DNA from: an uncultured Archangium sp.
GTDB lineage: Bacteria; Myxococcota; Myxococcia; Myxococcales; Myxococcaceae
Reading direction: 5' to 3'
Length of the DNA: 9,001 nucleotides
Assembly: GCA_946479335.1 (NCBI GenBank)
Contig: CAMLFP010000226.1
Span: 1 to 9,001 of the forward strand
Under the pieces are notes generated by a model, which saw only the letters and a program-made list of their open reading frames with translations, was not told the DNA's origin and made no database searches. Position 1 is the stretch's first letter. Each line of letters starts with the position of its first letter. The position numbers and the translations under genes were made by a program. This document shows positions 1 through 5,651 of the stretch, in pieces.

Positions 1-918
1 GACGCGTCCGCGGTGGATGTCGACCGTGCGTTGCCACACGCGGAAACCCTCGTGCTGCACCCGCACCAGGTGGCGGCCTTCAGCGAGCGCGTACCGGCGC
101 GAAGGTTCATCGACCACGTCGCCATCGATGATGACGCGCGGGCTCGTGAGCGGCAGCGCGTCGGGCGTGGTGATGGAGAGCACCAGCGCACCATCGCCTG
201 CGGGAGCGAGGACCACCGGGGTGGGCCTCTCGGGGACGCGCAGCGACGCACGCAGGCCCAACCCCGCGCGCACGGTGACGCCGGAGTAGCGCGCGCCGCC
301 GAACTCCATGAACGCCGCGGCGTCGGCGCCGAGCCACCAGCGCGTGATGCCCGCGTCGCCCAGCTTCACCGCCAGCCACAGCCGCGGCTCAAGCTGCGTC
401 ACCTTGAGCGCACCGGTGAAGGGCACGAGCACCGCGCCCGTCAGCGAGCCCTGAAAGCGCTGATGCTCGAGGCCCACCTCGAGCGCGCCCGTGAGCCCAG
501 ACACCTGCAGCGGCGTCGGCGTCAACGCGGCGTCAAGCGCTGGCGAGCTGCTCCCGCCGTAGCCGAGCGCGCCGCGAAACCAGAAGCCCGAGGGCGCGAC
601 GTAGCGCGCCGTCAGCGCCACGGAGCCACCAGCGAAGCGCAGCAGCGGGCTCTTCACGCCGTCACAACACGAGCCATCGAGCTCGCTGAGCAGCGAGACC
701 TCCACGCCCAGAAACGGGAGGAACCAGCCCTGACCGCCGACCCGCAGCATCGGCGTGAGCGCGTTGTGCTGGGCGTGACCGTCGAGGTGCGCGTTGCGAA
801 CGTCGATGCCGCCCCCGACCTGGAAGTCGGCGCCGGGAGACTGGGCGCGCGCCGTCGTCGCGAACAGCGCGAAGGCGATCGGCGCCAGAAATTGCACTGT
901 CGTTAAACGAGAGATCAT
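1..918 (-). CDS. Secreted envelope protein, beta-rich with PEGA-like C-terminus (partial, 3' end missing)
   Basis: The frame is open from the ATG at 918 to the window edge (306 residues), so the gene continues beyond position 1. Residues 1-25 are a classical signal peptide: Arg4, a hydrophobic core at about 8-20, and an A-R-A cleavage site before Gln26. Residues 30-230 show alternating hydrophobic/polar stretches, many Gly and aromatic residues and no long helical hydrophobic segment, which suggests an outer-membrane barrel or beta-rich periplasmic protein. Residues 260-306 (VIIDGD, then YALAEGRHLVRV, then a Gly-Phe and a TVDIHRG ending) resemble a PEGA domain, a surface or cell-wall associated fold. 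The start is fixed: an in-frame TGA lies upstream at 962-964 with no other start codon between. No clear Shine-Dalgarno sequence precedes the ATG. The family is not recognised; envelope location is well supported, function unknown. Confidence 0.8.
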   Translation of the reverse strand, partial: MISRLTTVQFLAPIAFALFATTARAQSPGADFQVGGGIDVRNAHLDGHAQHNALTPMLRVGGQGWFLPFLGVEVSLLSELDGSCCDGVKSPLLRFAGGSVALTARYVAPSGFWFRGALGYGGSSSPALDAALTPTPLQVSGLTGALEVGLEHQRFQGSLTGAVLVPFTGALKVTQLEPRLWLAVKLGDAGITRWWLGADAAAFMEFGGARYSGVTVRAGLGLRASLRVPERPTPVVLAPAGDGALVLSITTPDALPLTSPRVIIDGDVVDEPSRRYALAEGRHLVRVQHEGFRVWQRTVDIHRGRV

Positions 919-974
919 CGGGGGGAGGCCTGTTCTTCGCGGCTCCCCCGGTGCCGTGTGTCAGGTCCCCTCTC

Positions 975-990
975 TGCGAACCGGGTGCCA
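975..990 (-). promoter_or_regulatory. Possible sigma-54 (-24/-12) promoter for the envelope gene
   Basis: On the minus strand this reads TGGCACCCGGTTCGCA. It matches the sigma-54 pattern TGGCACG-N4-TTGCA with the GG and GC dinucleotides exactly 10 bases apart, but the G after TGGCAC is C and TTGC is TCGC. It would place transcription start near 964, about 45 nt before the ATG at 918. Sigma-54 promoters are common in myxobacteria, but a single match of this quality can arise by chance in GC-rich DNA. Confidence 0.3.
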
Positions 991-1038
991 TCGGCGCAAG
1001 CCCGCAAGCACTCGGATTCGCGCAACGCGCGCGGCGTC

Positions 1039-1060
1039 GCTGCGTAGTTGCCAACGCAGC
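1039..1060. repeat. Hairpin-forming inverted repeat in the intergenic region
   Basis: Nine-base arms (GCTGCGTAG and CAACGCAGC) pair with one internal mismatch around a 4-nt loop. On the minus strand the loop is GCAA, a GNRA-type tetraloop. It lies about 50 nt downstream of the transporter stop and about 120 nt upstream of the next minus-strand gene. It could be a terminator-like or RNA-stabilising structure for the PHA operon (there is no T tract), or an operator for the downstream gene. The rest of this 193-nt gap holds a 10-bp palindrome (ACCGCGCGGT, 1091-1100) and the possible sigma-54 site. Confidence 0.4.
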
Positions 1061-1111
1061 AATGCAATGCGGTGGCGAATCACGACACACACCGCGCGGT
1101 CACGCCGAGGC

Positions 1112-1762
1112 TCAGACCGCGGGCGGCGGCGTCGCCTTGAACATCGGCCCCGAGGTGGGGAACACCGCGCGCCCCGCGGCCGGGTTCACCAGCAGCACGA
1201 ACGCGATGTAGAGCGCGATGACCATCAGCGCGACGGTCGCGATGCCCACGCCGGTGCCCAGCAGCTTGTTCCCGTCGCTCCCCACGTCGGTGAAGTGCCG
1301 CGCGATGCGCAGCACGTAGAGCAGGTCGATGTCGACGAGGAAGAAGAAGAGCAGCTTGCTGAAGAAGCCGAACGCGTACGTCAGCACCAGGAAGATGACG
1401 ATGAACGCGACGTCGACGGGGAAGACGACCGACGCGTCGGCCACGCCGCCGCGCGAGGCCTCGTCGAGCGCCCACCAGTTCATCACCCAGTTGAAGCTGA
1501 AGGTGGTGAGCAGCGTGCCGCCCAGGGTGTTCTTGTTCGCCAGCGACATGAGGCCGGCGATGAACTGACCGCCCGCGCCGAACAGCAGGCAGAACCACGC
1601 GGTGGTCTTGAAGAACATGGGGAACTTCGCCGGGTCGGCGGGCAGGTGCCCGAAGGCCAACGGCAGCAGCGCCGCGCAGCCGATGGCGAGCCCGAGGAGG
1701 CCCAGCGGCGTGGGGTCACCGAAGACAGGCGGCGGCGTGTTCGCAGATGCGGGAGCGCTCAT
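1112..1762 (-). CDS. AceTr (GPR1/FUN34/SatP) family acetate/succinate-type transporter
   Basis: A 216-residue inner-membrane protein with about six hydrophobic segments (roughly 18-38, 52-74, 80-98, 113-134, 136-152, 168-193). Family marks are visible: the N-terminal DPTPLGL at 16-22 (usually NPAPLGL), the FGAGGQFIAGL block at 61-71 followed by the NTLGGTL turn at 78-84, and the C-terminal GRAVFP at 198-202. Characterised members (E. coli SatP, yeast Ady2) move acetate or succinate with protons. Asn-to-Asp and Ala-to-Thr in the signature may alter substrate preference. The ATG lies 3 nt after the phaC stop, and its Shine-Dalgarno sequence GAGGA sits inside the last phaC codons, so translation is probably coupled. 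Inferred role: uptake or release of a short carboxylate that feeds, or results from, PHA turnover. Family call is strong; substrate is inferred. Confidence 0.88.
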   Translation of the reverse strand: MSAPASANTPPPVFGDPTPLGLLGLAIGCAALLPLAFGHLPADPAKFPMFFKTTAWFCLLFGAGGQFIAGLMSLANKNTLGGTLLTTFSFNWVMNWWALDEASRGGVADASVVFPVDVAFIVIFLVLTYAFGFFSKLLFFFLVDIDLLYVLRIARHFTDVGSDGNKLLGTGVGIATVALMVIALYIAFVLLVNPAAGRAVFPTSGPMFKATPPPAV

Positions 1763-1765
1763 GGT

Positions 1766-2743
1766 TCAGGTCCTCGAGGCCCACTCGATGAGAGCGGGGT
1801 ACAGCGTGTGAGACGACTGGCTCCCAGCGACTGCGCTGACGTGTCCCCCGGGCACGGGGAGCAAGGTCTTGTGCGTTGCACCAACGGCGTCGTTGAGCGC
1901 GACCGACGCGCGCGGCGGGCAGATGGTGTCGTGCTCGGCGGTGACGGTGAGCACCGGGCAGGTGATGGCCTTCAAGTCGACGCGGCGGCCCAGCACCTGG
2001 TGGCGGCCGTGCACGAGGTTGTTCTGCTGGTACAGCTCCGAGATGTACGTGGCGTACGTCGCGCCGGGGAAGGGGATGTAGTCGGACGCCCAGGCAGAGA
2101 TGGCGCGGTGGCTGCGCTGGTACGCGGCGTCCTGCGCGCGGTCCGCGGCGTTCACCTGCATCAGCAGCTCCTGCGTCGGGCGGAGCATGAAGAAGCCGGC
2201 CTGCATCTGGTGCTGGCTGACGTTGCCGGCCTCGGCGATGAGCTGCGCGTTGAACCAGCGCGCGTCGGTCATCCGCCCGGGGATGCCGGCGTCGGTGAAG
2301 TCGATGGGGCCCGCGACGTTGACGAAGCCCGCGTACAGCTCGGGGTGGAGCGCGGCGTGCACCGCCGCCAGCGTGGCGCCCATGCTGTAGCCCAGCACCG
2401 TCACCTTCTCGGCGCCGGTCTCGCGACGCACGCGGCGCACCATGCGATCGAGCCGCTTCAGCGCGTCGGCCCAGGTGAAGTAGCGGTCGTGTTCTTCGGG
2501 CACGCCCCAGTCGAGGAGCCACGTGTCGAAGCCGCCGTTGACGAAGGCCTCCGCGACCGACGCGCCCGGCGTGAGGTCGAGCACGTACCAGCGGTTGATC
2601 ATCGACGGCACCAACAGCACCGGCGGCGCGTCGGCGCTCTGCACGGCGTCAGACGCCATGAAATGAAACAGCGACGCCGACCCGTCGGTCAGCACCGTGC
2701 TCTTCCGCGTGGGCATCAACTGGAGGTCTTCGGAGTGGAACAT
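1766..2743 (-). CDS. phaC: PhaC-like PHA synthase (class III/IV fold) with Ser in place of the catalytic Cys
   Basis: A 325-residue alpha/beta-hydrolase-fold protein, close in length to class III PhaC (about 355). PhaC features: PVLLVPSMINRWYVLDL near the N-terminus, DTWLLDWGVPE (conserved DWG), the ELYQQNNLVHG and VDLKAITCPVL blocks, AEHDTICPP with the acid Asp272, and PGGHV with His301. The nucleophile box is G-Y-S-M-G with Ser120 (codon AGC at 2384-2386), whereas PHA synthases use Cys here. It could be a natural Ser variant of the polymerase, a PHA depolymerase or thioesterase, or a less active synthase. Start choice: a GTG at 2809 would add 22 residues encoded by a strong hairpin, so I prefer the ATG at 2743, preceded by AAGGA with a 4-nt spacer. 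It lies between phasin and transporter on the minus strand. Family certain, catalytic activity uncertain. Confidence 0.87.
   Translation of the reverse strand: MFHSEDLQLMPTRKSTVLTDGSASLFHFMASDAVQSADAPPVLLVPSMINRWYVLDLTPGASVAEAFVNGGFDTWLLDWGVPEEHDRYFTWADALKRLDRMVRRVRRETGAEKVTVLGYSMGATLAAVHAALHPELYAGFVNVAGPIDFTDAGIPGRMTDARWFNAQLIAEAGNVSQHQMQAGFFMLRPTQELLMQVNAADRAQDAAYQRSHRAISAWASDYIPFPGATYATYISELYQQNNLVHGRHQVLGRRVDLKAITCPVLTVTAEHDTICPPRASVALNDAVGATHKTLLPVPGGHVSAVAGSQSSHTLYPALIEWASRT
1868..1880 (-). promoter_or_regulatory. Possible internal PhaR-type site inside phaC
   Basis: The minus strand reads TGCAACGCACAAG, matching 11 of 13 bases of the element upstream of the phasin gene (TGCAGCGCACAAA). 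It lies within the 3' part of phaC, about 105 nt before the transporter start. It may be an internal operator for the transporter or a coincidence of codon choice. Confidence 0.2.
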
Positions 2744-2763
2744 CGCGTCCTTGTGGTGACGTG

Positions 2764-2796
2764 AAAGCCCCCTCCGTGATCGGCGGAGGAGGCTTT
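2764..2796 (-). terminator. Intrinsic terminator or attenuator between phasin and phaC
   Basis: Arms of 13 nt (2764-2776 and 2784-2796) pair around a 7-nt loop. In the minus-strand transcript the single non-Watson-Crick position is a G-U pair, so the stem is effectively complete, and the stem ends in UUU. It lies 22 nt after the phasin stop and 20 nt before the preferred phaC start. The U tract is short, so partial termination with read-through is likelier than a full stop. This would give much phasin and less synthase, as granule systems require. Confidence 0.65.
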
Positions 2797-2818
2797 GCGT
2801 TTGCTGCACCTGCGAACT

Positions 2819-3073
2819 TCAGGCCTTGAACGACTCAGCGGTCTTCTTCGCCGCTTCCGTCGACAGCTTGCGCCAGCCGGCCGCCAGCTCGTTGGCGTAG
2901 TTGAACTGGGTCTTGAAGAGCTCGTTGAGCTCGTCGAGCTGCGAGTTGCCGTACTCGATCCACTTGGTGTGGGCCTTGCCCATCTCTTCGAACATCTGCG
3001 TCATACGCGCCGACTGCTCGTCGAACAGCTTCTTCATCTGCTCCGCGCCGGGGATCTGGGTGGTCTCGGTCAT
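2819..3073 (-). CDS. Phasin-like PHA granule-associated protein
   Basis: A short, charged, almost entirely helical protein of 84 residues (MTETTQIPG start). The pattern of Met/Phe/Leu at helical spacing, KWIEYGNSQLDELNELFKTQF in the middle and a basic Ala/Lys C-terminus (KLSTEAAKKTAESFKA) fits the phasin family of amphipathic granule-coat proteins. There is no signal peptide or membrane segment. The ATG at 3073 is chosen over an upstream start at 3124, because the upstream 17 residues are low-complexity Pro-rich sequence spanning the predicted promoter and a repeat. A weak AGAGAG ribosome site precedes it. It sits between phaR and phaC, where phaP genes usually lie. Alternatives: a small PhaE- or PhaR(Bacillus)-type synthase subunit. 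Phasin identity rests on composition plus context. Confidence 0.75.
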   Translation of the reverse strand: MTETTQIPGAEQMKKLFDEQSARMTQMFEEMGKAHTKWIEYGNSQLDELNELFKTQFNYANELAAGWRKLSTEAAKKTAESFKA

Positions 3074-3110
3074 GGTGTGGCTCTCTTTCGTGGGTGGTGG
3101 AGGGGTTGTC

Positions 3111-3125
3111 TGCAGCGCCCACAAA
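3111..3125 (+). promoter_or_regulatory. Candidate PhaR operator, copy A (phasin promoter)
   Basis: Reads TGCAGCGCCCACAAA on the plus strand. It repeats the element at 3162-3174 with two extra C residues, starting 51 nt away, close to five DNA helical turns. It overlaps the -10 end of the predicted phasin promoter, where a repressor would act. Characterised PhaR proteins bind TGC-rich sites upstream of phasin and phaR genes; binding here is inferred. Confidence 0.5.
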
Positions 3126-3150
3126 GTAGCCAGCTCACGCGAAGCGTCAA
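3123..3150 (-). promoter_or_regulatory. Predicted sigma-70-type promoter of phasin (and phaC, transporter)
   Basis: On the minus strand TTGACG (3150-3145) is followed after 16 nt by TACTTT (3128-3123). The -35 matches 5 of 6 consensus bases; the -10 is weak but keeps the T-A start and final T. Transcription would begin near 3116, leaving a leader of about 43 nt before the ATG at 3073. The stretch is also AT-richer than its surroundings. Confidence 0.45.
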
Positions 3151-3158
3151 GACGAAAA

Positions 3159-3174
3159 TTGTGCAGCGCACAAA
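3159..3174. promoter_or_regulatory. Candidate PhaR operator, copy B (perfect inverted repeat)
   Basis: TTGTGC and GCACAA form perfect 6-bp arms around AGC (3159-3173), a typical dimer-binding palindrome. The same stretch contains TGCAGCGCACAAA (3162-3174), shared with copy A. It sits 8 nt upstream of the predicted -35 hexamer of the phasin promoter and just downstream of phaR. Confidence 0.55.
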
Positions 3175-3181
3175 TTCAACG

Positions 3182-3676
3182 TCATTTCTTGCGCTTGCGC
3201 AGCATGCCCTTGAGCTCATCGAGCTCGCGGCGGAGGTCGTCGACGTTGTTCGACGGCGGCGGCATCTGCATCGGCGGAGGCGCCGAGGGCTGGCCCCACG
3301 AGAAGGGCGAGTTGTTGGCGGCGTACTGGGTGAGCGCCACCAGCGGGTTGAAGGGCATGAAGCTCTGGGTGGTCTTCTTCGCCGTCAGGTACAGCTCGAG
3401 CGCGGCCTGCACGTAGCGGCCGAAGAAGTCGGCGAGGGCGTCGTCTCCGAGGCGAATGAGCTGGTGGAGCAGGGGAGACGGCAGCAGGTTCTGCCCGCCG
3501 CGGCCCTCCATGATGATCTGCGTGAGCGTCACCTGGGTGAGGTCGGCGCCGGTCTTGGCGTCGATCACCCGGCACTCCGCCCCGTCGTGGATGGCCTTCG
3601 TCAGGTCCTCCAGCGTGATGTAGCGGCTCGACTCCGTGTCGTAGAGGCGACGGTTGCCGTATTTCTTGATGAGCAT
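3182..3676 (-). CDS. phaR: PhaR, PHA synthesis regulator (DNA-binding repressor)
   Basis: A 164-residue cytoplasmic protein opening with LIKKYGNRRLYDTESSRYITLEDL, the hallmark of the PHB_acc_N DNA-binding domain (about residues 1-60). Residues 63-105 match the PHB accumulation region (LLHQLIRLGDDALADFFGRYVQAALE). Residues 129-144 are a Pro/Met-rich linker, and 145-164 a short coiled coil with a basic tail. Known PhaR proteins sense nascent PHA granules: free PhaR represses the phasin gene and its own gene, and granule-bound PhaR releases them. Start ATG 3676 fits the family N-terminus exactly; its ribosome site is weak. It is first in the minus-strand PHA cluster and divergent from the right-hand operon, so it could control both. 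Candidate operators lie on both sides of the gene. Confidence 0.95.
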   Translation of the reverse strand: MLIKKYGNRRLYDTESSRYITLEDLTKAIHDGAECRVIDAKTGADLTQVTLTQIIMEGRGGQNLLPSPLLHQLIRLGDDALADFFGRYVQAALELYLTAKKTTQSFMPFNPLVALTQYAANNSPFSWGQPSAPPPMQMPPPSNNVDDLRRELDELKGMLRKRKK

Positions 3677-3695
3677 GCCGGCGGCCTATTCTCAG

Positions 3696-3710
3696 TTTGT
3701 GTGCAATGCA
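3696..3710 (-). promoter_or_regulatory. Candidate PhaR autoregulatory operator, copy C
   Basis: The minus strand reads TGCATTGCACACAAA, 12 of 15 bases identical to copy A at the phasin promoter. It lies 20 nt upstream of the phaR start, in the 92-nt gap shared with the divergent operon. This position suits autorepression of phaR and possibly control of the plus-strand operon. Confidence 0.45.
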
Positions 3711-3731
3711 ACAGGGGGAGGCTTGACAGGG

Positions 3732-3754
3732 GCCTCTTGTGTGCGCCAAGAGGC
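3732..3754. repeat. Perfect 8-bp inverted repeat in the phaR/lipoprotein divergent gap
   Basis: GCCTCTTG and CAAGAGGC are separated by 7 nt (3740-3746). It lies 15-37 nt before the lipoprotein A ATG and just after a TTGACA (3723-3728) that resembles a -35 box, although no good -10 follows at the right distance. It may be an operator for an unknown regulator or a 5' leader hairpin that hides the only purine-rich stretch (AAGAGG) upstream of lipoprotein A. Confidence 0.45.
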
Positions 3755-3768
3755 GCGACTGTTCGCAT

Positions 3769-4758
3769 ATGCACAATCGACACGCCATCGTTGCTCTCGC
3801 GTTGCTCGCCGGGTGTTCGGGCGCGCCTCCTGTTGATTGTCGCGTCGGCGCCGACTGCGCGAGCGGCGTGTGTCTGCGCGACGGCACGTGCATGCCCATG
3901 AGCGTCGATGGCGGCGGCACTGGTGTCACGGGTGGCGGCTCCGGCACTGACGACGGCGGCGTGACGGGCGGCGGCTCGGGTAACGACGACGGTGGCGCGG
4001 TGACCGGCGGAGGGACGACGACCGGCGGTGGCACCGGCGACGCAGGCGCGACGTGCCTGCCGAACCACGACGGCACCATCGAGCGCGGCGAGGTCTTCTT
4101 CCAGCCGGGCCTGCGCGCGACCTTCAAGATCAGCGGCGCGGCGACCTTCGACACGCGCGGCACCGACGGCGGCTATTGGGACTTCACGGGCGCGCTCACG
4201 GGTGACGCGTCGAAGCTCGTGGAGACCAAGGCGCTGACGGGCGAGTGGTACGAATCGGAGTTTCCCGACGCGGGCTACGTGACGGAGCTGGGCGGCGGCA
4301 GCGACCTGCTCGGCGTGTTCTCGGCGACCAGCGACGCGCTGTACTTGCAGGGCGTGGTCTCGCCGACCGACGGGTCTTCGTCGACGCGCATCCGCTACAC
4401 GCCGTGGGTGAAGGTGATGGCCTTCCCGCTGACCGAGGGCGCGCAGTGGTCGACCGACAGCGATGTGAGCGGCCGGTACAACGGGCTCATCATCGGCTTC
4501 AACCTGCCGTACCAATCGGAGTCGTACACGATGCAGGTCGATCGCCGCGGGACCGCGAAGACCCCGTTCGCCGAGTTCGACGTGTTGCGAGTGCGAACGA
4601 CGATGGTGCGCTCGTTCAACACCGTGCCGTCGGTCACCATCCGCAGCTTCAATTGGAACACCGAGTGTTTTGGCACCGTGGCGACGGTCTCCTCGACCGA
4701 CAACGAGAGCAGCACCGAGTTCACCGACGCGTCTGAAGTGCGGAGGTTGTCGAACTGA
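3769..4758 (+). CDS. Lipoprotein A: Cys-rich head, Gly-rich linker, beta-rich domain shared with lipoprotein B
   Basis: A 329-residue protein. A short lipoprotein signal ends in LLAGC, so Cys16 would be lipidated. Residues 22-41 hold Cys24, 30, 35 and 41 in a CRVGADCASGVC-type motif, common in myxobacterial surface lipoproteins. Residues 47-92 are a Gly/Thr/Asp linker with a 12-residue repeat. Residues 95-329 are a beta-rich domain of unknown family that aligns along its length with the product of 7279-8109. Shared marks are C-x-PN-x-DG-x-I-x-x-x-E (96-107, like an EF-hand loop lacking its first Asp), GEW/SEFPD, FPL-x-x-GA-x-W, LRVRTT and ECFG-x-VA. Cys96 and Cys300 are both conserved and could form a disulfide. 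I prefer the ATG at 3769; a GTG at 3739 would add ten residues. First gene of the operon; its stop overlaps the hydrolase start by 1 nt. Function unknown. Confidence 0.85.
   Translation: MHNRHAIVALALLAGCSGAPPVDCRVGADCASGVCLRDGTCMPMSVDGGGTGVTGGGSGTDDGGVTGGGSGNDDGGAVTGGGTTTGGGTGDAGATCLPNHDGTIERGEVFFQPGLRATFKISGAATFDTRGTDGGYWDFTGALTGDASKLVETKALTGEWYESEFPDAGYVTELGGGSDLLGVFSATSDALYLQGVVSPTDGSSSTRIRYTPWVKVMAFPLTEGAQWSTDSDVSGRYNGLIIGFNLPYQSESYTMQVDRRGTAKTPFAEFDVLRVRTTMVRSFNTVPSVTIRSFNWNTECFGTVATVSSTDNESSTEFTDASEVRRLSN
3925..3996 (+). repeat. Two tandem 36-nt repeats encoding the Gly-rich linker
   Basis: Two copies of a unit encode VTGGGSG-T/N-DDGG, followed by a partial third (VTGGG). The copies differ mostly at third codon positions. 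The product is a flexible, acidic spacer between the Cys-rich head and the beta domain of lipoprotein A. Such repeats often vary in copy number between strains. Confidence 0.75.
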
Positions 4759-5651
4759 TGCGCGTGCTGTCCTTCATCGCGCTCGGCGCCGCCCTGTCTG
4801 GGTGTCTGCACTTCCACACCGGCGCCATGCCGGGTGAGCCGAAGACCGCCACCTTCGCGACGGTCGACGGCACGCGCGTGCGCTACGTCGATCAGGGCAG
4901 CGGGCCGGTGGTGGTGTTGCTCCACGGCTTCGCCTCCAGCATCGAGAACTGGGCGCTGGTGATGCCGGAGTTGGTGAAGGACTACCGCGTCATCGCGCTC
5001 GACCTCCGCGGCTTCGGGTGGACCGATCGGCCCGAGGGTGACTACTCGCCGGAGGCGCAGGCCAAGCTGGTGGCGGCGCTGCTCGAGGAGCGCGGCGTGA
5101 CGGGCAAGGTGTCGATCGTCGCGCACTCTTGGGGCTCATCGGTGGCGATGGCCTTCGCACTTGCACAACCGGAGCGCGTGGAGCGCATCGCGCTGTACGA
5201 CGCGTGGCTCTACGACAACCAGCTGCCGTCGATGTTCCACATGGCGCGCGCGCCGGGGCTCGGCGAGCTGCTCTTCGGGCTCTTCTACGACCAGCGCGCC
5301 GACGAGCGCATCACGCAGGCCTTCTACGACCCCGACTTCGTCACCGAAGCGCTCGTGGAAGACGTCGAGCGCGCATTCGAACGCCCGGGCACGCGCGCCG
5401 CGGCGTTGGCCACCGTGCGCGGCATGGACTTCACGCGCCAGGAGTCGAAGTACGCGCAGGTGAAGGTGCCGACGCTGTTGCTGTGGGGCCGGGAGGATCT
5501 CGTGACGCCGGTCTCCATCGGCGAGCGCCTCACGCGGTCGCTGCCGCAGTCGAAGCTGGTGGTGTACCCGCGCTGCGGCCACTTCCCGATGTTGGAAGCC
5601 GCCAGTGAGTCGACGCGGGAGCTCCGCGCGTTCCTCGGGGGGGCGAAATGA
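4758..5651 (+). CDS. Lipid-anchored alpha/beta hydrolase
   Basis: A 297-residue protein with a lipoprotein signal (hydrophobic 3-13, LSGC box, lipidated Cys16), followed by a full alpha/beta-hydrolase domain of the MhpC/haloalkane dehalogenase/epoxide hydrolase-like group. Visible residues: oxyanion HG at 56-57 (LLHGFASS), DLRGFGWTDRP at 82-92, nucleophile Ser124 in AHSWGSS (first box position Ala rather than Gly), acid Asp247 in WGREDLVTP, and His275 in CGHFPMLE. The triad is complete, so it should be active as an esterase, lipase or related hydrolase on the periplasmic or surface side of a membrane. It overlaps lipoprotein A by 1 nt (TGATG) with GGAGG 11 nt upstream, and overlaps the next gene by 4 nt (ATGA), so translation is coupled on both sides. 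The substrate cannot be read from sequence; short esters, lipids or PHA oligomers are possible. Confidence 0.9.
   Translation: MRVLSFIALGAALSGCLHFHTGAMPGEPKTATFATVDGTRVRYVDQGSGPVVVLLHGFASSIENWALVMPELVKDYRVIALDLRGFGWTDRPEGDYSPEAQAKLVAALLEERGVTGKVSIVAHSWGSSVAMAFALAQPERVERIALYDAWLYDNQLPSMFHMARAPGLGELLFGLFYDQRADERITQAFYDPDFVTEALVEDVERAFERPGTRAAALATVRGMDFTRQESKYAQVKVPTLLLWGREDLVTPVSIGERLTRSLPQSKLVVYPRCGHFPMLEAASESTRELRAFLGGAK

Noticed and set aside
13..906. A 297-codon plus-strand frame at the left edge
   Set aside because: Arg/His-rich shadow. The minus strand of the same segment encodes a protein with a clear signal peptide and PEGA-like end.
662..1090. Minus-strand frame overlapping the start of the left-edge gene
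   Set aside because: Different frame from the signal-peptide-bearing protein, Arg/Pro-rich and without a domain.
794..2764. A 656-codon plus-strand open frame over the transporter and PhaC-like genes
   Set aside because: It is rich in Arg, Ala, Glu and His with no domain pattern and lies antisense to two clear genes. It reflects high third-position GC of the opposite strand.
3723..3728. TTGACA as a -35 box for the plus-strand operon
   Set aside because: No acceptable -10 hexamer lies 16-18 nt downstream, so I list it only as context for the inverted repeat.
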